NCBI GenBank assembly: GCA_024277725.1 | Contig: JAJRUP010000231.1 | Location: 1-34,321, forward strand | Origin: a bacterium | Lineage (GTDB): Bacteria > CG2-30-53-67 | DNA: 34,321 nt | Direction: 5' to 3' | Part shown: positions 9,404 through 18,490 of the stretch, one piece after another | Numbering within the stretch: position 1 is the stretch's first letter | Layout: the number at the start of each line of letters is the position of its first letter | Notes under the pieces: generated by a model | The model's input: the letters and a program-made list of their open reading frames with translations, nothing else | Database searches by the model: none | What the model was told of the DNA's origin: nothing | Made by a program: the position numbers and the translations under genes

Positions 9404-9769
9404 TCATGTGAGTACTTTCCCCACAGTCCGCAACAAATCCGTCAGGTCCGACGACTTGACGACAAAGCCGTCCGCCCGTCGAATCGCCTCTTCCTTCTGA
9501 AAGGAACCGTAGGCCGAATTGATCACCACCCGGACTTCGGGGTATCGGCTCTTGATCTGTGCCAGCAGGTCCAAACCGTTGACCCGGGGCATCTTGATAT
9601 CCAAAACAACCAGATCCGGATGCAGGAATGCCACATCGTCCAGGACCTTCTCTCCCTCCGTTTCGATGCGGACCTCATATCCCCCGTCCTCCAGTTCCGC
9701 TTGATAGAGGAGACAGATACTCTCTTCATCATCGACAACCAATATCAAGGATTTCTGATCACCGGACAT
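9404..9769 (-). CDS. Stand-alone response regulator receiver protein
   Basis: LILVVDDEESICLLYQ, DLVVLDIKMPRVNG, FVVKSSDLT; start taken at MSGDQKS. Confidence 0.9.
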   Translation of the reverse strand: MSGDQKSLILVVDDEESICLLYQAELEDGGYEVRIETEGEKVLDDVAFLHPDLVVLDIKMPRVNGLDLLAQIKSRYPEVRVVINSAYGSFQKEEAIRRADGFVVKSSDLTDLLRTVGKVLT

Positions 9770-9810
9770 AGAGAACACCCTTGCTTCACAAGTCATTCCC
9801 CGGAGAAATA

Positions 9811-10167
9811 CTATTCATGCAGGATTCTCTTCAGGGCGCTTTTCATCTTCGTCAGGTCCGACGACTTGACGATATACTCCTCCGAAGCCCAGAGGGAAAA
9901 ATCCTGCTTGTATTCCTCGTAGGCCGAACAGATAATCACGGGGATGTCATTCTCTTTTCGTTCCTTGATGAGTTTCAGCAGATTGACACCATCCATCCCG
10001 GGCATCTTGATATCGAGGATAATGGCATCCGGCTGATGGGCATCAAGCACCTCCAAAGCCTCATAGCCGTTGCTGGCCAAAAGGACATCATACCCTTCGT
10101 CCGCCAGTTCCTCCTTGTAAAGGGCCCGGATGTTCTCTTCGTCGTCGACAATCAAAATGGTTTTCAT
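9811..10167 (-). CDS. Stand-alone response regulator receiver protein
   Basis: MKTILIVDDEENIRALYKEEL, DAIILDIKMPGMDG, YIVKSSDLT. Confidence 0.92.
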   Translation of the reverse strand: MKTILIVDDEENIRALYKEELADEGYDVLLASNGYEALEVLDAHQPDAIILDIKMPGMDGVNLLKLIKERKENDIPVIICSAYEEYKQDFSLWASEEYIVKSSDLTKMKSALKRILHE

Positions 10168-10240
10168 CGCACTCCCCTTTCAAGATATTATTCCCGGCCG
10201 GAATCCCCTCCAACATCGCTGGCAATGGAATGAAACCGGC

Positions 10241-12685
10241 TCATGCACTCCCCGATTCCCGGACCGAAAGCTTCAAAGAAGATCCTTCCCGCCCTTCTCC
10301 CATCTTGGCGGGAAGAGTCACCAGAAAGGTGACTCCCACCCCCGGATCGTTCTTGACCTGAATATTGCCGCCATGCATCTCCACCACCCGGTGGGTAATG
10401 GACAACCCCAGGCCGGTGCCTGTGTGCTTGGTCGTGAAAAAGGGGTTGAAGATATTGGTAATCACCTCCTCGGCAATCCCCCCGCCCGTGTCCTGCACGG
10501 AAATCACAACGCACCCTTCGGTCTCATCACAGGTACACTCGACGGTAAGCACCCCCCCCTGGCTCATCGCCTGCTGAGCGTTGGACAGAAGATTAATAAA
10601 GACCTGTTTAATCTGATTCGCATCACCGTGGACTTTCGGGATATTTCCATCGATCCTCTTCACCACCTGAATACCGCAATCGGCAAACCCCTCTTCCAGA
10701 ACCTCCAACCCGTCGGTAAGAACCTCGACCACATCGCATTCCTGAAAGACCGGCTCAGCGGAACGGGAAAAAGCAAGAACTTCCTGAAGGACCTTCTCCA
10801 GACGGGCCACTTCTTTGACGATAATCCGGGAATAACGTTTTTCCGGATTTGCCGCGTCGAGCTTGCTGTCAAGACGCCGGGCAAACCCTCCGATGGAAAC
10901 AAGGGGATTCCGGATCTCGTGTGCGATACTTGCCGCCATCTCACCGAGAGCCGCCATCTTCTCCGACTGGATCAGCCGGTCCTGCAATTCCGTGAGGGAG
11001 CGATTGGCATATTCGAGATCGGAATAAACCCGGGCATTTTCAATCGCCAGTCCGGCCTGATTCGCGCAAAGTTCCAGACGCCGCAGGTCCTCATCGGTGA
11101 TCTCCCGCTTGTTGTAAAGATTGTCGACGATGATGACCCCCACCACACGATCCTGAGAGATGAGAGGGACCGTGGCAAAGCTTTCAAATCCCATGGCTTC
11201 AAGGATCGCCGGATTGGTGCGGGGATCTTCCCATGCATTTTTGATATTGAATCCCTTCCGTTCCAACACCGTCAGAACCAGCACCCCATTCCCATACTCG
11301 ATCGGAATCCGGATCCCCTTGGCCAGTTGATCAAAACGGCTTCCCCGTCCCTCCCTGGAAAACCCGACGGAGGAGATCCACTCCTTAAAACTCATATTTT
11401 TCGAACCGATCTCGCTCCAGATTCGATAGGCATCCTCCCCACTGTCCGGACCGACCCCGAGCATCCCCTGCAGGGTATTGGTTTTTTCATTGACCAGGAG
11501 CAAAACCGCACGATTGAAATTCAGCCCGCCGCCGAAGGTCACCGCCTTGAGGATGATCTGGAGAAGCTGATCAAGATTCATGGTGGTGTTCATGGCATTG
11601 CTGATTTCATAAAGGATGGCGAAATCATTGGCCCGCTCCGTATTCTCCCGCAGGAGGCGCTCCGCCCGCTCAAAGTTGCGGGAATTCTCGACAACCATCG
11701 CCCCCTGATTGGCCACGGCCATGAGCAGATGCAGATCATCCTGATGGAAAGGAACCATTGTCCCGGCACTATCGGTCTTCTCGTGGAGCGAAAGGGTCCC
11801 GATCACTTTCTCTTTCACCACCAGGGGAACACAGAGCATGGAGGCAAAGAGCCGCTCACTGGGGAGCAGTTCCACATCGGCCTGATCCGGCGCATTGATC
11901 ATACGGGGATTTCCGTCCTGTGCAACACGACCGGTCACCCCCTCTCCCAGGGGAACAAAGGTACGGGAAATCAGTTCAGGATCCTGGTAGAGGCCGTACA
12001 TCGACTTCACCTTGAGCAACTGATCCTCGTCGTCGAGGAGATGGAGAATCGCCCCGCCGGCACCGATCAGTTCGGTGCTTTTCCGGGTCATGAGACCGAT
12101 CAGTTCCTGAAATTCCAGGGTCGACGTCAGGGCACGCCCGAGATCGTAGAGCGCGACGAGTTCCTCGTACTGCTTGGAGACATCAAGATAGAGCTGGGCA
12201 TTCCGGACACTGCCGCTGATCCCGTCGGCAATGGAGAAGAGCAGATGAATCTCATTCTCCGTAAAGGCCCGCTCTTCAACGGTCCAGACATCAATCACAC
12301 CAAGGCACTTGCCCAAAAAGAGGATCGGCGCCGAAATCATGGAACGATAGTTTTCTTCACCGCAACCGGGAAAATCCCGACGCCGCTCATCGCTCCGGAT
12401 ATCCCGGATGGCAACCGGTGTTTTTTTCGCCGCCACCCATCCGGTGATCCCTTCACCGACATTCAGGCAGATCTCATTGATAAAATCGGCATTCAGCCCC
12501 ACAGCCGCTTTCAGCGTCAGGCACTCCCGCCCCCGCCGCATCAGATAGATGGCACAGGCATCAAAATGCATCTTTTCCACAATCTCCTCCACAACCTGAT
12601 TCAGCCGTTCATGGAGATCGAGAGTGGAATTACTGATCTTCAGGATGTCCCGCAGGACTTCAAACTCGATGATACTGTTGCCCAT
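10241..12685 (-). CDS. Multi-GAF sensor histidine kinase
   Basis: 814 aa; multiple GAF-like segments, H-box AASIAHEIRNPL, N-box VFINLLSNAQQAM, G-boxes DTGGGI and GTGLGLSI. Confidence 0.92.
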   Translation of the reverse strand: MGNSIIEFEVLRDILKISNSTLDLHERLNQVVEEIVEKMHFDACAIYLMRRGRECLTLKAAVGLNADFINEICLNVGEGITGWVAAKKTPVAIRDIRSDERRRDFPGCGEENYRSMISAPILFLGKCLGVIDVWTVEERAFTENEIHLLFSIADGISGSVRNAQLYLDVSKQYEELVALYDLGRALTSTLEFQELIGLMTRKSTELIGAGGAILHLLDDEDQLLKVKSMYGLYQDPELISRTFVPLGEGVTGRVAQDGNPRMINAPDQADVELLPSERLFASMLCVPLVVKEKVIGTLSLHEKTDSAGTMVPFHQDDLHLLMAVANQGAMVVENSRNFERAERLLRENTERANDFAILYEISNAMNTTMNLDQLLQIILKAVTFGGGLNFNRAVLLLVNEKTNTLQGMLGVGPDSGEDAYRIWSEIGSKNMSFKEWISSVGFSREGRGSRFDQLAKGIRIPIEYGNGVLVLTVLERKGFNIKNAWEDPRTNPAILEAMGFESFATVPLISQDRVVGVIIVDNLYNKREITDEDLRRLELCANQAGLAIENARVYSDLEYANRSLTELQDRLIQSEKMAALGEMAASIAHEIRNPLVSIGGFARRLDSKLDAANPEKRYSRIIVKEVARLEKVLQEVLAFSRSAEPVFQECDVVEVLTDGLEVLEEGFADCGIQVVKRIDGNIPKVHGDANQIKQVFINLLSNAQQAMSQGGVLTVECTCDETEGCVVISVQDTGGGIAEEVITNIFNPFFTTKHTGTGLGLSITHRVVEMHGGNIQVKNDPGVGVTFLVTLPAKMGEGREGSSLKLSVRESGSA

Positions 12686-12717
12686 GTTGCCTATTACCCT
12701 GAAAAAGGGGGAACGCC

Positions 12718-14247
12718 TCAGTCGCGTGCGGAGATGAAGCCGCCCTGCAACCCTTCCGGTGCATTGCCGTATTCACGAACAGAACCACGAAGGACATTTG
12801 AATTCTTTTTCAGCAGTCCCTCGTAAAGCGTTACGTACTCCCGTGCCGACCGATCCCAGGAAAAATCGCAGTCCATGGCATTGGCCATCAAGCTTTTCCA
12901 GGCGGCCGGATCCCGATAAGCCGCCAGCCCTTCCTGCAGGGTCTGCACAAGCGCGGCGGGCGAATAATCGGAAAACTTGAAGCCGTTTCCGCTGCACTTC
13001 CCGGCATCAAAGGACGTAATCGTATCCGCAAGCCCCCCTGTCGCACGGACGATCGGGATCGTACCGTATTTGAGACTGTACATCTGGTTCAGCCCGCAAG
13101 GTTCATATCTTGAGGGCATCAGGAAAAAGTCCGCTCCGGCTTCGATGAGATGGGCCAGGGCATTATCATACCCGACGTGCAAACCGAACCGATCGGAAGA
13201 GGCTTCGACCAGCTCGGCAAGTCCGCTGCGATACTGTTCTTCTCCATCGCCCAGCACAACCAGCGAAAGGTCCATCGCAAGCAGTTCCTGCGCGGAGTCG
13301 ACAATCAGATCAAAACCCTTCTGGCTCGTCAGACGGGAGACACATCCGATCAGGGGGCGGTTTTCGGGACCCCGCAGCCCGAAGGCCTTCAGCAGAGCCT
13401 GCTTGCAGACCGTCTTTCCCGAAAGCCTATCCGGGGAATAGCGTGCAGGAATCAGGGGATCGATCTTCGGGTCCCAGCAGGAATAATCGACACCGTTCAA
13501 GATCCCGACTAAGTCCTGCGAGCGTTCCTGCAACACCCCTTCAAGACCGTACCCGTATTCCGGTGTCTGAATCTCTTCAGCATAGCGCCGACTGACCGTC
13601 GTAATGCGGTCCGCGGCAATGAGTCCGGCCTTGAGGAAATTGATCTTGCCGTAGAACTCGATCCCCCGGGGGGTAAACATTTCCCACCCCAACCCTGTGA
13701 GCGGCAGATCGTCACGCCGGAAAAGCCCCTGATAACCGAGATTGTGGATGGTAAAGACGGAAGCGATACCGTGGTAAGGCGCAATCCCCCGATCGTTTTT
13801 CAGATAGAGCGCGGTCAGGGCGGTTTGCCAATCGTTCAGATGGAGGATGTCCGGCACAAAATCGAGACTTTTGACGGCATCCAGGATCGCCCGGGAGAAA
13901 AAGATGAAGCGCGAGGCATTATCCGGATAATCCCCCTTCCCGGGGCCGTAGAGGCCTTCCCGGTCGAAGTAGGGATCATACCCGACGAGATAGACGGGAA
14001 CCCCGGAAGGCAGCGCAGCCAAGGCAAGAGAACCGGTGTGGATCTGCTCCCCCACCCGGACGTGGACCTTCTTCCCCGTCTCATCAAAGGAGATTCCGGC
14101 CCTCTCGACCGATCGGTATCGGGGCATGATCACGCGGACATCGTGGCCCAGTGCCTTCAGGGCCGAGGGGAGACTTGCGGCCACATCGGCCAGACCCCCG
14201 GTCTTGGCGAAAGGAAATACCTCGGAGGCTGCAAAGAGTATCTTCAT
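12718..14247 (-). CDS. glgA: Glycogen (starch) synthase
   Basis: MKILFAASEVFPFAKTGGLADV N-terminus; conserved GT5 motifs; start taken at MKILFAAS. Confidence 0.95.
   Translation of the reverse strand: MKILFAASEVFPFAKTGGLADVAASLPSALKALGHDVRVIMPRYRSVERAGISFDETGKKVHVRVGEQIHTGSLALAALPSGVPVYLVGYDPYFDREGLYGPGKGDYPDNASRFIFFSRAILDAVKSLDFVPDILHLNDWQTALTALYLKNDRGIAPYHGIASVFTIHNLGYQGLFRRDDLPLTGLGWEMFTPRGIEFYGKINFLKAGLIAADRITTVSRRYAEEIQTPEYGYGLEGVLQERSQDLVGILNGVDYSCWDPKIDPLIPARYSPDRLSGKTVCKQALLKAFGLRGPENRPLIGCVSRLTSQKGFDLIVDSAQELLAMDLSLVVLGDGEEQYRSGLAELVEASSDRFGLHVGYDNALAHLIEAGADFFLMPSRYEPCGLNQMYSLKYGTIPIVRATGGLADTITSFDAGKCSGNGFKFSDYSPAALVQTLQEGLAAYRDPAAWKSLMANAMDCDFSWDRSAREYVTLYEGLLKKNSNVLRGSVREYGNAPEGLQGGFISARD
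12747..12788 (-). repeat. Dispersed repeat, half-copy E (inside the glgA 3' end)
   Basis: Minus strand GTGGTTCTGTTCGTGAATACGGCAATGCACCGGAAGGGTTGC aligns without gaps to half-copy D. Confidence 0.65.
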
Positions 14248-14314
14248 TTTTTCACTCCGCCCCTTGGCACAGGCCCACAACGGACGGTTCAGTGGTCCCC
14301 TTTGTCAAGCATGA

Positions 14315-15313
14315 TCAGACGCGGGCTTCCCGCAGGAACTCCGCCGCCTCCTCCGGGGGAGTCGGATTGATATAAAACCCCGATCCCCATTCAAAGCCGG
14401 CGACTTTCGTCAGTTTCGGCATAATCTCAATATGCCAGTGGTAGTGGTCATTGACCTCTTCACCGATAGGAGAGGTATGGAGAATATAATTGTAGGGCGG
14501 CACATTCAGGATCTTGTCGATCCGCTTCAGGGTATCCTGCAGAATCCAGGCCAGCGGGGCGATCTCGTCCCGTTCCATCCTCTCGTAAGAGGAGGCGTGA
14601 TATTTCGGCAGCACCCAGGTCTCGAAGGGGAACCGAGGTGTAAAAGGCTCGATGGCCAGATAGTGCTCGTTTTCCGAAACAACCCGGGTCCGGGTCTCGA
14701 GTTCCTGATGGACGATGTCACAATAGACACATCGCTCCTTGTACTGGTAATGCACCAGGGATCCCTTGATCTCTTCAGCAACCCGCTTCGGAACGATCGG
14801 CAGGGCGATCAACTGGGAATGGGAATGTTCCAGGGAGGCGCCTGCCGATACCCCTTCATTCTTGAAGACCAGAATATACTTGAAACGGGGATCCCGTTTC
14901 AGATCCACGATCCGTTCCCGGTAGGCCCAGAGCATGTCCTCAACTTTTTCCACCGGAAGTGTACTCAAGGTCTTTTCGTGGCGGGGGGTTTCAATAATGA
15001 CTTCATGCGCCCCCACACCGTTCATCGTGTCGTAGATCCCGTCACCCCGTTTCTCCAATTCTCCTTCAATCTGCAAAGCAGGAAACTTGTTGGCCACAAC
15101 ACGCAAACTCCACCCCTCTCCGTTGGGAGCGGAATCGTTTTTCCGGAATGCCAGGATTTCCGGCGGCGTCACTTTCTCATTTCCGTAACAGAAGGGACAG
15201 AATCCACCGTTGCTCTTGTGCAGGGTTTCCCCAAAATCGGTCGGCCGTTTTCCCCGGGCCGTGGAGATGATCACCCACCGTCCAATGATCGGATCTTTCC
15301 TCAATTCAGGCAT
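14315..15313 (-). CDS. galT: Galactose-1-phosphate uridylyltransferase
   Basis: 332 aa; MPELRKDPIIGRWVIISTARGKRP, HSHSQLIALP catalytic histidine motif. Confidence 0.93.
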   Translation of the reverse strand: MPELRKDPIIGRWVIISTARGKRPTDFGETLHKSNGGFCPFCYGNEKVTPPEILAFRKNDSAPNGEGWSLRVVANKFPALQIEGELEKRGDGIYDTMNGVGAHEVIIETPRHEKTLSTLPVEKVEDMLWAYRERIVDLKRDPRFKYILVFKNEGVSAGASLEHSHSQLIALPIVPKRVAEEIKGSLVHYQYKERCVYCDIVHQELETRTRVVSENEHYLAIEPFTPRFPFETWVLPKYHASSYERMERDEIAPLAWILQDTLKRIDKILNVPPYNYILHTSPIGEEVNDHYHWHIEIMPKLTKVAGFEWGSGFYINPTPPEEAAEFLREARV

Positions 15314-15436
15314 ATGATCTCCTATGCTTCAGAACCCAAAAAAACGCATATTTTCAAATAACTTAGAACCCATGGAGGTATTTAAAAATATACCACCTCC
15401 GTCAAAAAGAAGCAACACAAAACTTCGAATTTCTTC

Positions 15437-15526
15437 GTGGTCCTGTTTGTGTATACTGTAACGCGCCGAGAGGAACAGCCTGTACGTTGCACGCAGACAG
15501 GTTGCTGTATCTACGAATAGAACCGC
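15437..15526. repeat. Dispersed imperfect-palindrome repeat, copy B
   Basis: Starts GTGGTCCTGTTTGTGTATACTGTAACGCGCCGAGAGG; right arm CTGTATCTACGAATAGAACCGC is inverted; inner GCACGCAGAC shared with copy A. Confidence 0.7.
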
Positions 15527-15616
15527 CTTCGCTTTCCCCTTGACAGCAGCGGGTGGAACGTTGAAAATGTCACTGATATTTCGCCCCCTGCAGCGATACC
15601 GAAACCTCTGGAGAGA

Positions 15617-16105
15617 ATGATGGGAAGAGAGCCCGCAAAACCGAAAGGCCGTCCGGTACAGGCCGGCACAACCCTGAAGAAGTTGCTGAAGGAACTGGGT
15701 GTTGACTTCATCCTCAAGCGGCATCGCCTCTGGACCTGCTGGAAGAACATCGTCGGAGAGAAGATTGCCGCCCACACACATCCCGATTTCATCTCCGGGA
15801 AGAGCCTTTTTATCATTGTCGATCATCCAACCTGGATGCATCAGCTCAACTTCCTCAAGGAGCAACTGATTTCGAATATCAACCGGGAAATCGACACTCA
15901 GCCGATCTCGGAGATTCGGTTTCGCCTCGGCATTCTTCCGGACCGGACAACTCCCCCACCACAAAAGGAAAAGGAAATCCTTCACATCAGCCCCGAAGAC
16001 CATCGGCAGATGGAAGCATCCCTACAAAAAATCGCTTCACCGGACTTGCGAGAGACGGTTCGCCGCGTCATACTGAGAGATCTTGCGACCCAAGGATCAC
16101 GCTGA
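15617..16105 (+). CDS. DUF721 / DciA-like protein
   Basis: 162 aa; TTLKKLLKELGV...WKNIVGEKIAAHTHPDFISGKSLFIIVDHPTWMHQLNFLKEQLI. Confidence 0.75.
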   Translation: MMGREPAKPKGRPVQAGTTLKKLLKELGVDFILKRHRLWTCWKNIVGEKIAAHTHPDFISGKSLFIIVDHPTWMHQLNFLKEQLISNINREIDTQPISEIRFRLGILPDRTTPPPQKEKEILHISPEDHRQMEASLQKIASPDLRETVRRVILRDLATQGSR

Positions 16106-16172
16106 AGGGCCGCTACGGAAAGGGGTTCTCCCTCAGGGCCCTGCAACCGGCCGGCGGAAGAGCACGGTCTCC

Positions 16173-17105
16173 ATGAAACATCAGGACAACATGAAGAATA
16201 CGGAAGAGAATAACAAAAACATCGTAAAAAGTGACGGTGAAAAAGGAACCGCTCTCGTCAAGAGCGACGCCCTCCACCGTTATATGGCCGAGGTCCGCCG
16301 GCACCCTCTTCTCTCCCGCGAAGAGGAGCACAAACTCGCCGTACGTTATTATCAGACGGGGGACCCCGATGCCGCCCAACAGCTTGTCCTGGGAAATCTC
16401 CGGCTGGTCATCAAGATTGCCTTCGATTTCGTCCGCCTCTACCAGAACACCCTCGATTTGATCCAGGAAGGAAATATCGGACTGATGCAGGCCGTTAAAA
16501 AGTACAATCCCTTTAAAGGGGTCAAACTTTCCACCTATGCCGCCTGGTGGATCCGCGCCTACATCCTGAAATTTATCATGAACAATTACCGGATCTACAA
16601 AATCGGGACAACGGAGGCCCAAAAAAAACTTTTCTATAAATTAAACCAGGAAATGGAAAAACTGAGCGCCCTCGGGGAGGCACCAAGCCCCAAACTGCTG
16701 GCCCGGCATTTCGACGTCCGGGAGGCCGACGTGGTCGAGATGCAGCAAATTTTGAAAGAAGACGACCTTTCCCTCGACGCCCCGATTCAGGAGGATTCCC
16801 AGACCCCCCTGATGCATTTCTTCTCCTCCACGGAACGGCCCGTCGATGAACAGCTGGCCGAAGCGGAACTGATGGATGCCTTTCGGGAAAAACTCCGGGA
16901 TTTTTCCGGGACCCTGACGGAAAAGGAAGCAGCCATTCTGCAACAGCGCCTCCTGGCCGACCCGCCGGCAACGCTCCAGGAGATCGGTGACGCCCACCAA
17001 ATCAGTCGGGAACGGGTGCGGCAGATCGAAAAACGGGTGATCAAGAAACTGAAGGAATATCTGTCGCAGTTCAGGGAGTTCGACGGAATCGAAATCGACC
17101 CCTAA
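16173..17105 (+). CDS. RNA polymerase sigma factor, RpoH-like
   Basis: Sigma-70 regions: GNLRLVIKIAFDFV, DLIQEGNIGLMQAVKKYNPFKGVKLSTYAAWWIRAYI, ISRERVRQIEKRVIKKLKEYL. Confidence 0.88.
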   Translation: MKHQDNMKNTEENNKNIVKSDGEKGTALVKSDALHRYMAEVRRHPLLSREEEHKLAVRYYQTGDPDAAQQLVLGNLRLVIKIAFDFVRLYQNTLDLIQEGNIGLMQAVKKYNPFKGVKLSTYAAWWIRAYILKFIMNNYRIYKIGTTEAQKKLFYKLNQEMEKLSALGEAPSPKLLARHFDVREADVVEMQQILKEDDLSLDAPIQEDSQTPLMHFFSSTERPVDEQLAEAELMDAFREKLRDFSGTLTEKEAAILQQRLLADPPATLQEIGDAHQISRERVRQIEKRVIKKLKEYLSQFREFDGIEIDP

Positions 17106-17276
17106 ATGAGAGATCGGCAGAATCGTCTTGAGCGACCCCGGGCAGGTCGCCGGACTTGGCTCGCCCACCCCTCTTGACATCCTCTCTTTCACGATTATCT
17201 TTTTCATAACAGAAGATCGAATGAGTCGGCCGCTCATGTATGGTGCATTATCAAGTATTGGAAAGGAGTGAAGGCC

Positions 17277-17720
17277 ATGTCCATTTTAACCACCGCATAC
17301 GATCCGATTGCAACTTTCAACACGCTCAATGAGTGGATCAATGGAGAGTTGCAGGACCTTCCCGCGACCCGATTTCTGAATGACGAGAAGGAATGGTATC
17401 CCGCTGTCGATATCCTGGAAAATGAAGATGCCTTTTTCATCAAGGTCGAACTGCCCGAAGTGGACGAGCAGGCGATCGACATGAAGATCGACCACCAGGT
17501 TCTCTCCCTCAGCGGGGAACGGAAGATGGAAGAAGGTGAAGAGACCTGCCATATCCGGCGGAGGGAGCGCAGCTATGGTACCTTTGCTCGCACCTTCCGG
17601 CTTCCCGATTCCGTCGACACCGACAAGGTGCATGCCACCATGAAACAGGGGATTCTCACCATCACCCTTCCCAAAAAGGAAGAGACCAAGCCGAAAACCG
17701 TCAAGGTGGAAATCAAATAA
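17277..17720 (+). CDS. Hsp20 / alpha-crystallin family small heat shock protein
   Basis: ACD signatures YPAVDILENEDAFFIKVELPEVDEQ and TMKQGILTITLPKKEE; AAGGAG upstream of ATG 17277. Confidence 0.93.
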   Translation: MSILTTAYDPIATFNTLNEWINGELQDLPATRFLNDEKEWYPAVDILENEDAFFIKVELPEVDEQAIDMKIDHQVLSLSGERKMEEGEETCHIRRRERSYGTFARTFRLPDSVDTDKVHATMKQGILTITLPKKEETKPKTVKVEIK

Positions 17721-17752
17721 GCAGGAACGGATCTCACCGGATTTCCTCCCTC

Positions 17753-17776
17753 GGGAGGCGGATCTTTCCGCCTCCC
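17753..17776. terminator. Hairpin between convergent hsp20 and dtxR-like genes, putative terminator
   Basis: GGGAGGCGG-atcttt-CCGCCTCCC perfect 9-bp stem. Confidence 0.55.
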
Positions 17777-17824
17777 CCTCTTCTTCCCCTCCCGGAATCT
17801 TCTGGGCAAGGGAAGCAGCCCGGC

Positions 17825-18481
17825 CTATGACCGCCAGACATGGACCTCCCGGGCGATCTCCCGGTCGAGGGCAAGAGTCGTTTCTTCGAAGAGGATCACC
17901 AGTGCGGGCTGTTTCTGATGAATCTTGACTCGCGTGCCGGGAAAGAGCCCCATGGAGGTCAGTTGATCAAGACGTTCATGGTCTCCCGTAGAGATATAGG
18001 CGATCTTTCCTTCGGCACCGGTCGCCAGTTCATCGAGGGGAGCGATGAGGCTCTTGAGCTTCGTCCGTCTCTCGGAACAGCAGGCGCCGGGCGGGATGGG
18101 ACGACCATGGGGGCAGGCCGTGGGGTGCCCCAGGAGCGTACAGATGCTGTCCGCCAGTTCCTCCGTCAGAACATGCTCCAGATCACAGGCCGACTCCTCG
18201 AAGAGGTCAACATTTTTCACCACCAGGACATCGGAAATCAGCCGCTCCGCAAGACGGTGCCGTCGGATAATCCGGTCGGCCAGGATCTTCCCCTCCGCAG
18301 TGGAGCGAACCCGCCCTTTCCCGTCGATCTCGATCAAATTCTCCCGACGAAGGAAATCGATCTGGGCCGAGGTGAGAGGATGATGCAGGTGCCCCGCCTG
18401 AAGATCCTCCTGCAGGACCTCGCCTTTTTCCGCCAGTGTCCCTACCAACTCCATCGCCTCTTCCCGATCAATACGTTCCAT
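17825..18481 (-). CDS. DtxR/MntR-family metal-dependent repressor with C-terminal FeoA/SH3-like domain
   Basis: 218 aa; metal-site region HPTACPHGRPIP; C-terminal LDQLTSMGLFPGTRVKIHQ. Confidence 0.9.
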   Translation of the reverse strand: MERIDREEAMELVGTLAEKGEVLQEDLQAGHLHHPLTSAQIDFLRRENLIEIDGKGRVRSTAEGKILADRIIRRHRLAERLISDVLVVKNVDLFEESACDLEHVLTEELADSICTLLGHPTACPHGRPIPPGACCSERRTKLKSLIAPLDELATGAEGKIAYISTGDHERLDQLTSMGLFPGTRVKIHQKQPALVILFEETTLALDREIAREVHVWRS

Positions 18482-18490
18482 GGCCGCCTC

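Noticed and set aside
8939-9922. 327-aa plus-strand ORF
   Set aside because: Antisense to thiL and the first receiver gene; composition is not protein-like.
10130-12826. 898-aa plus-strand ORF
   Set aside because: Fully antisense to the well-supported histidine kinase; low-complexity His/Pro/Gly/Asp-rich composition typical of a shadow ORF in GC-rich DNA.
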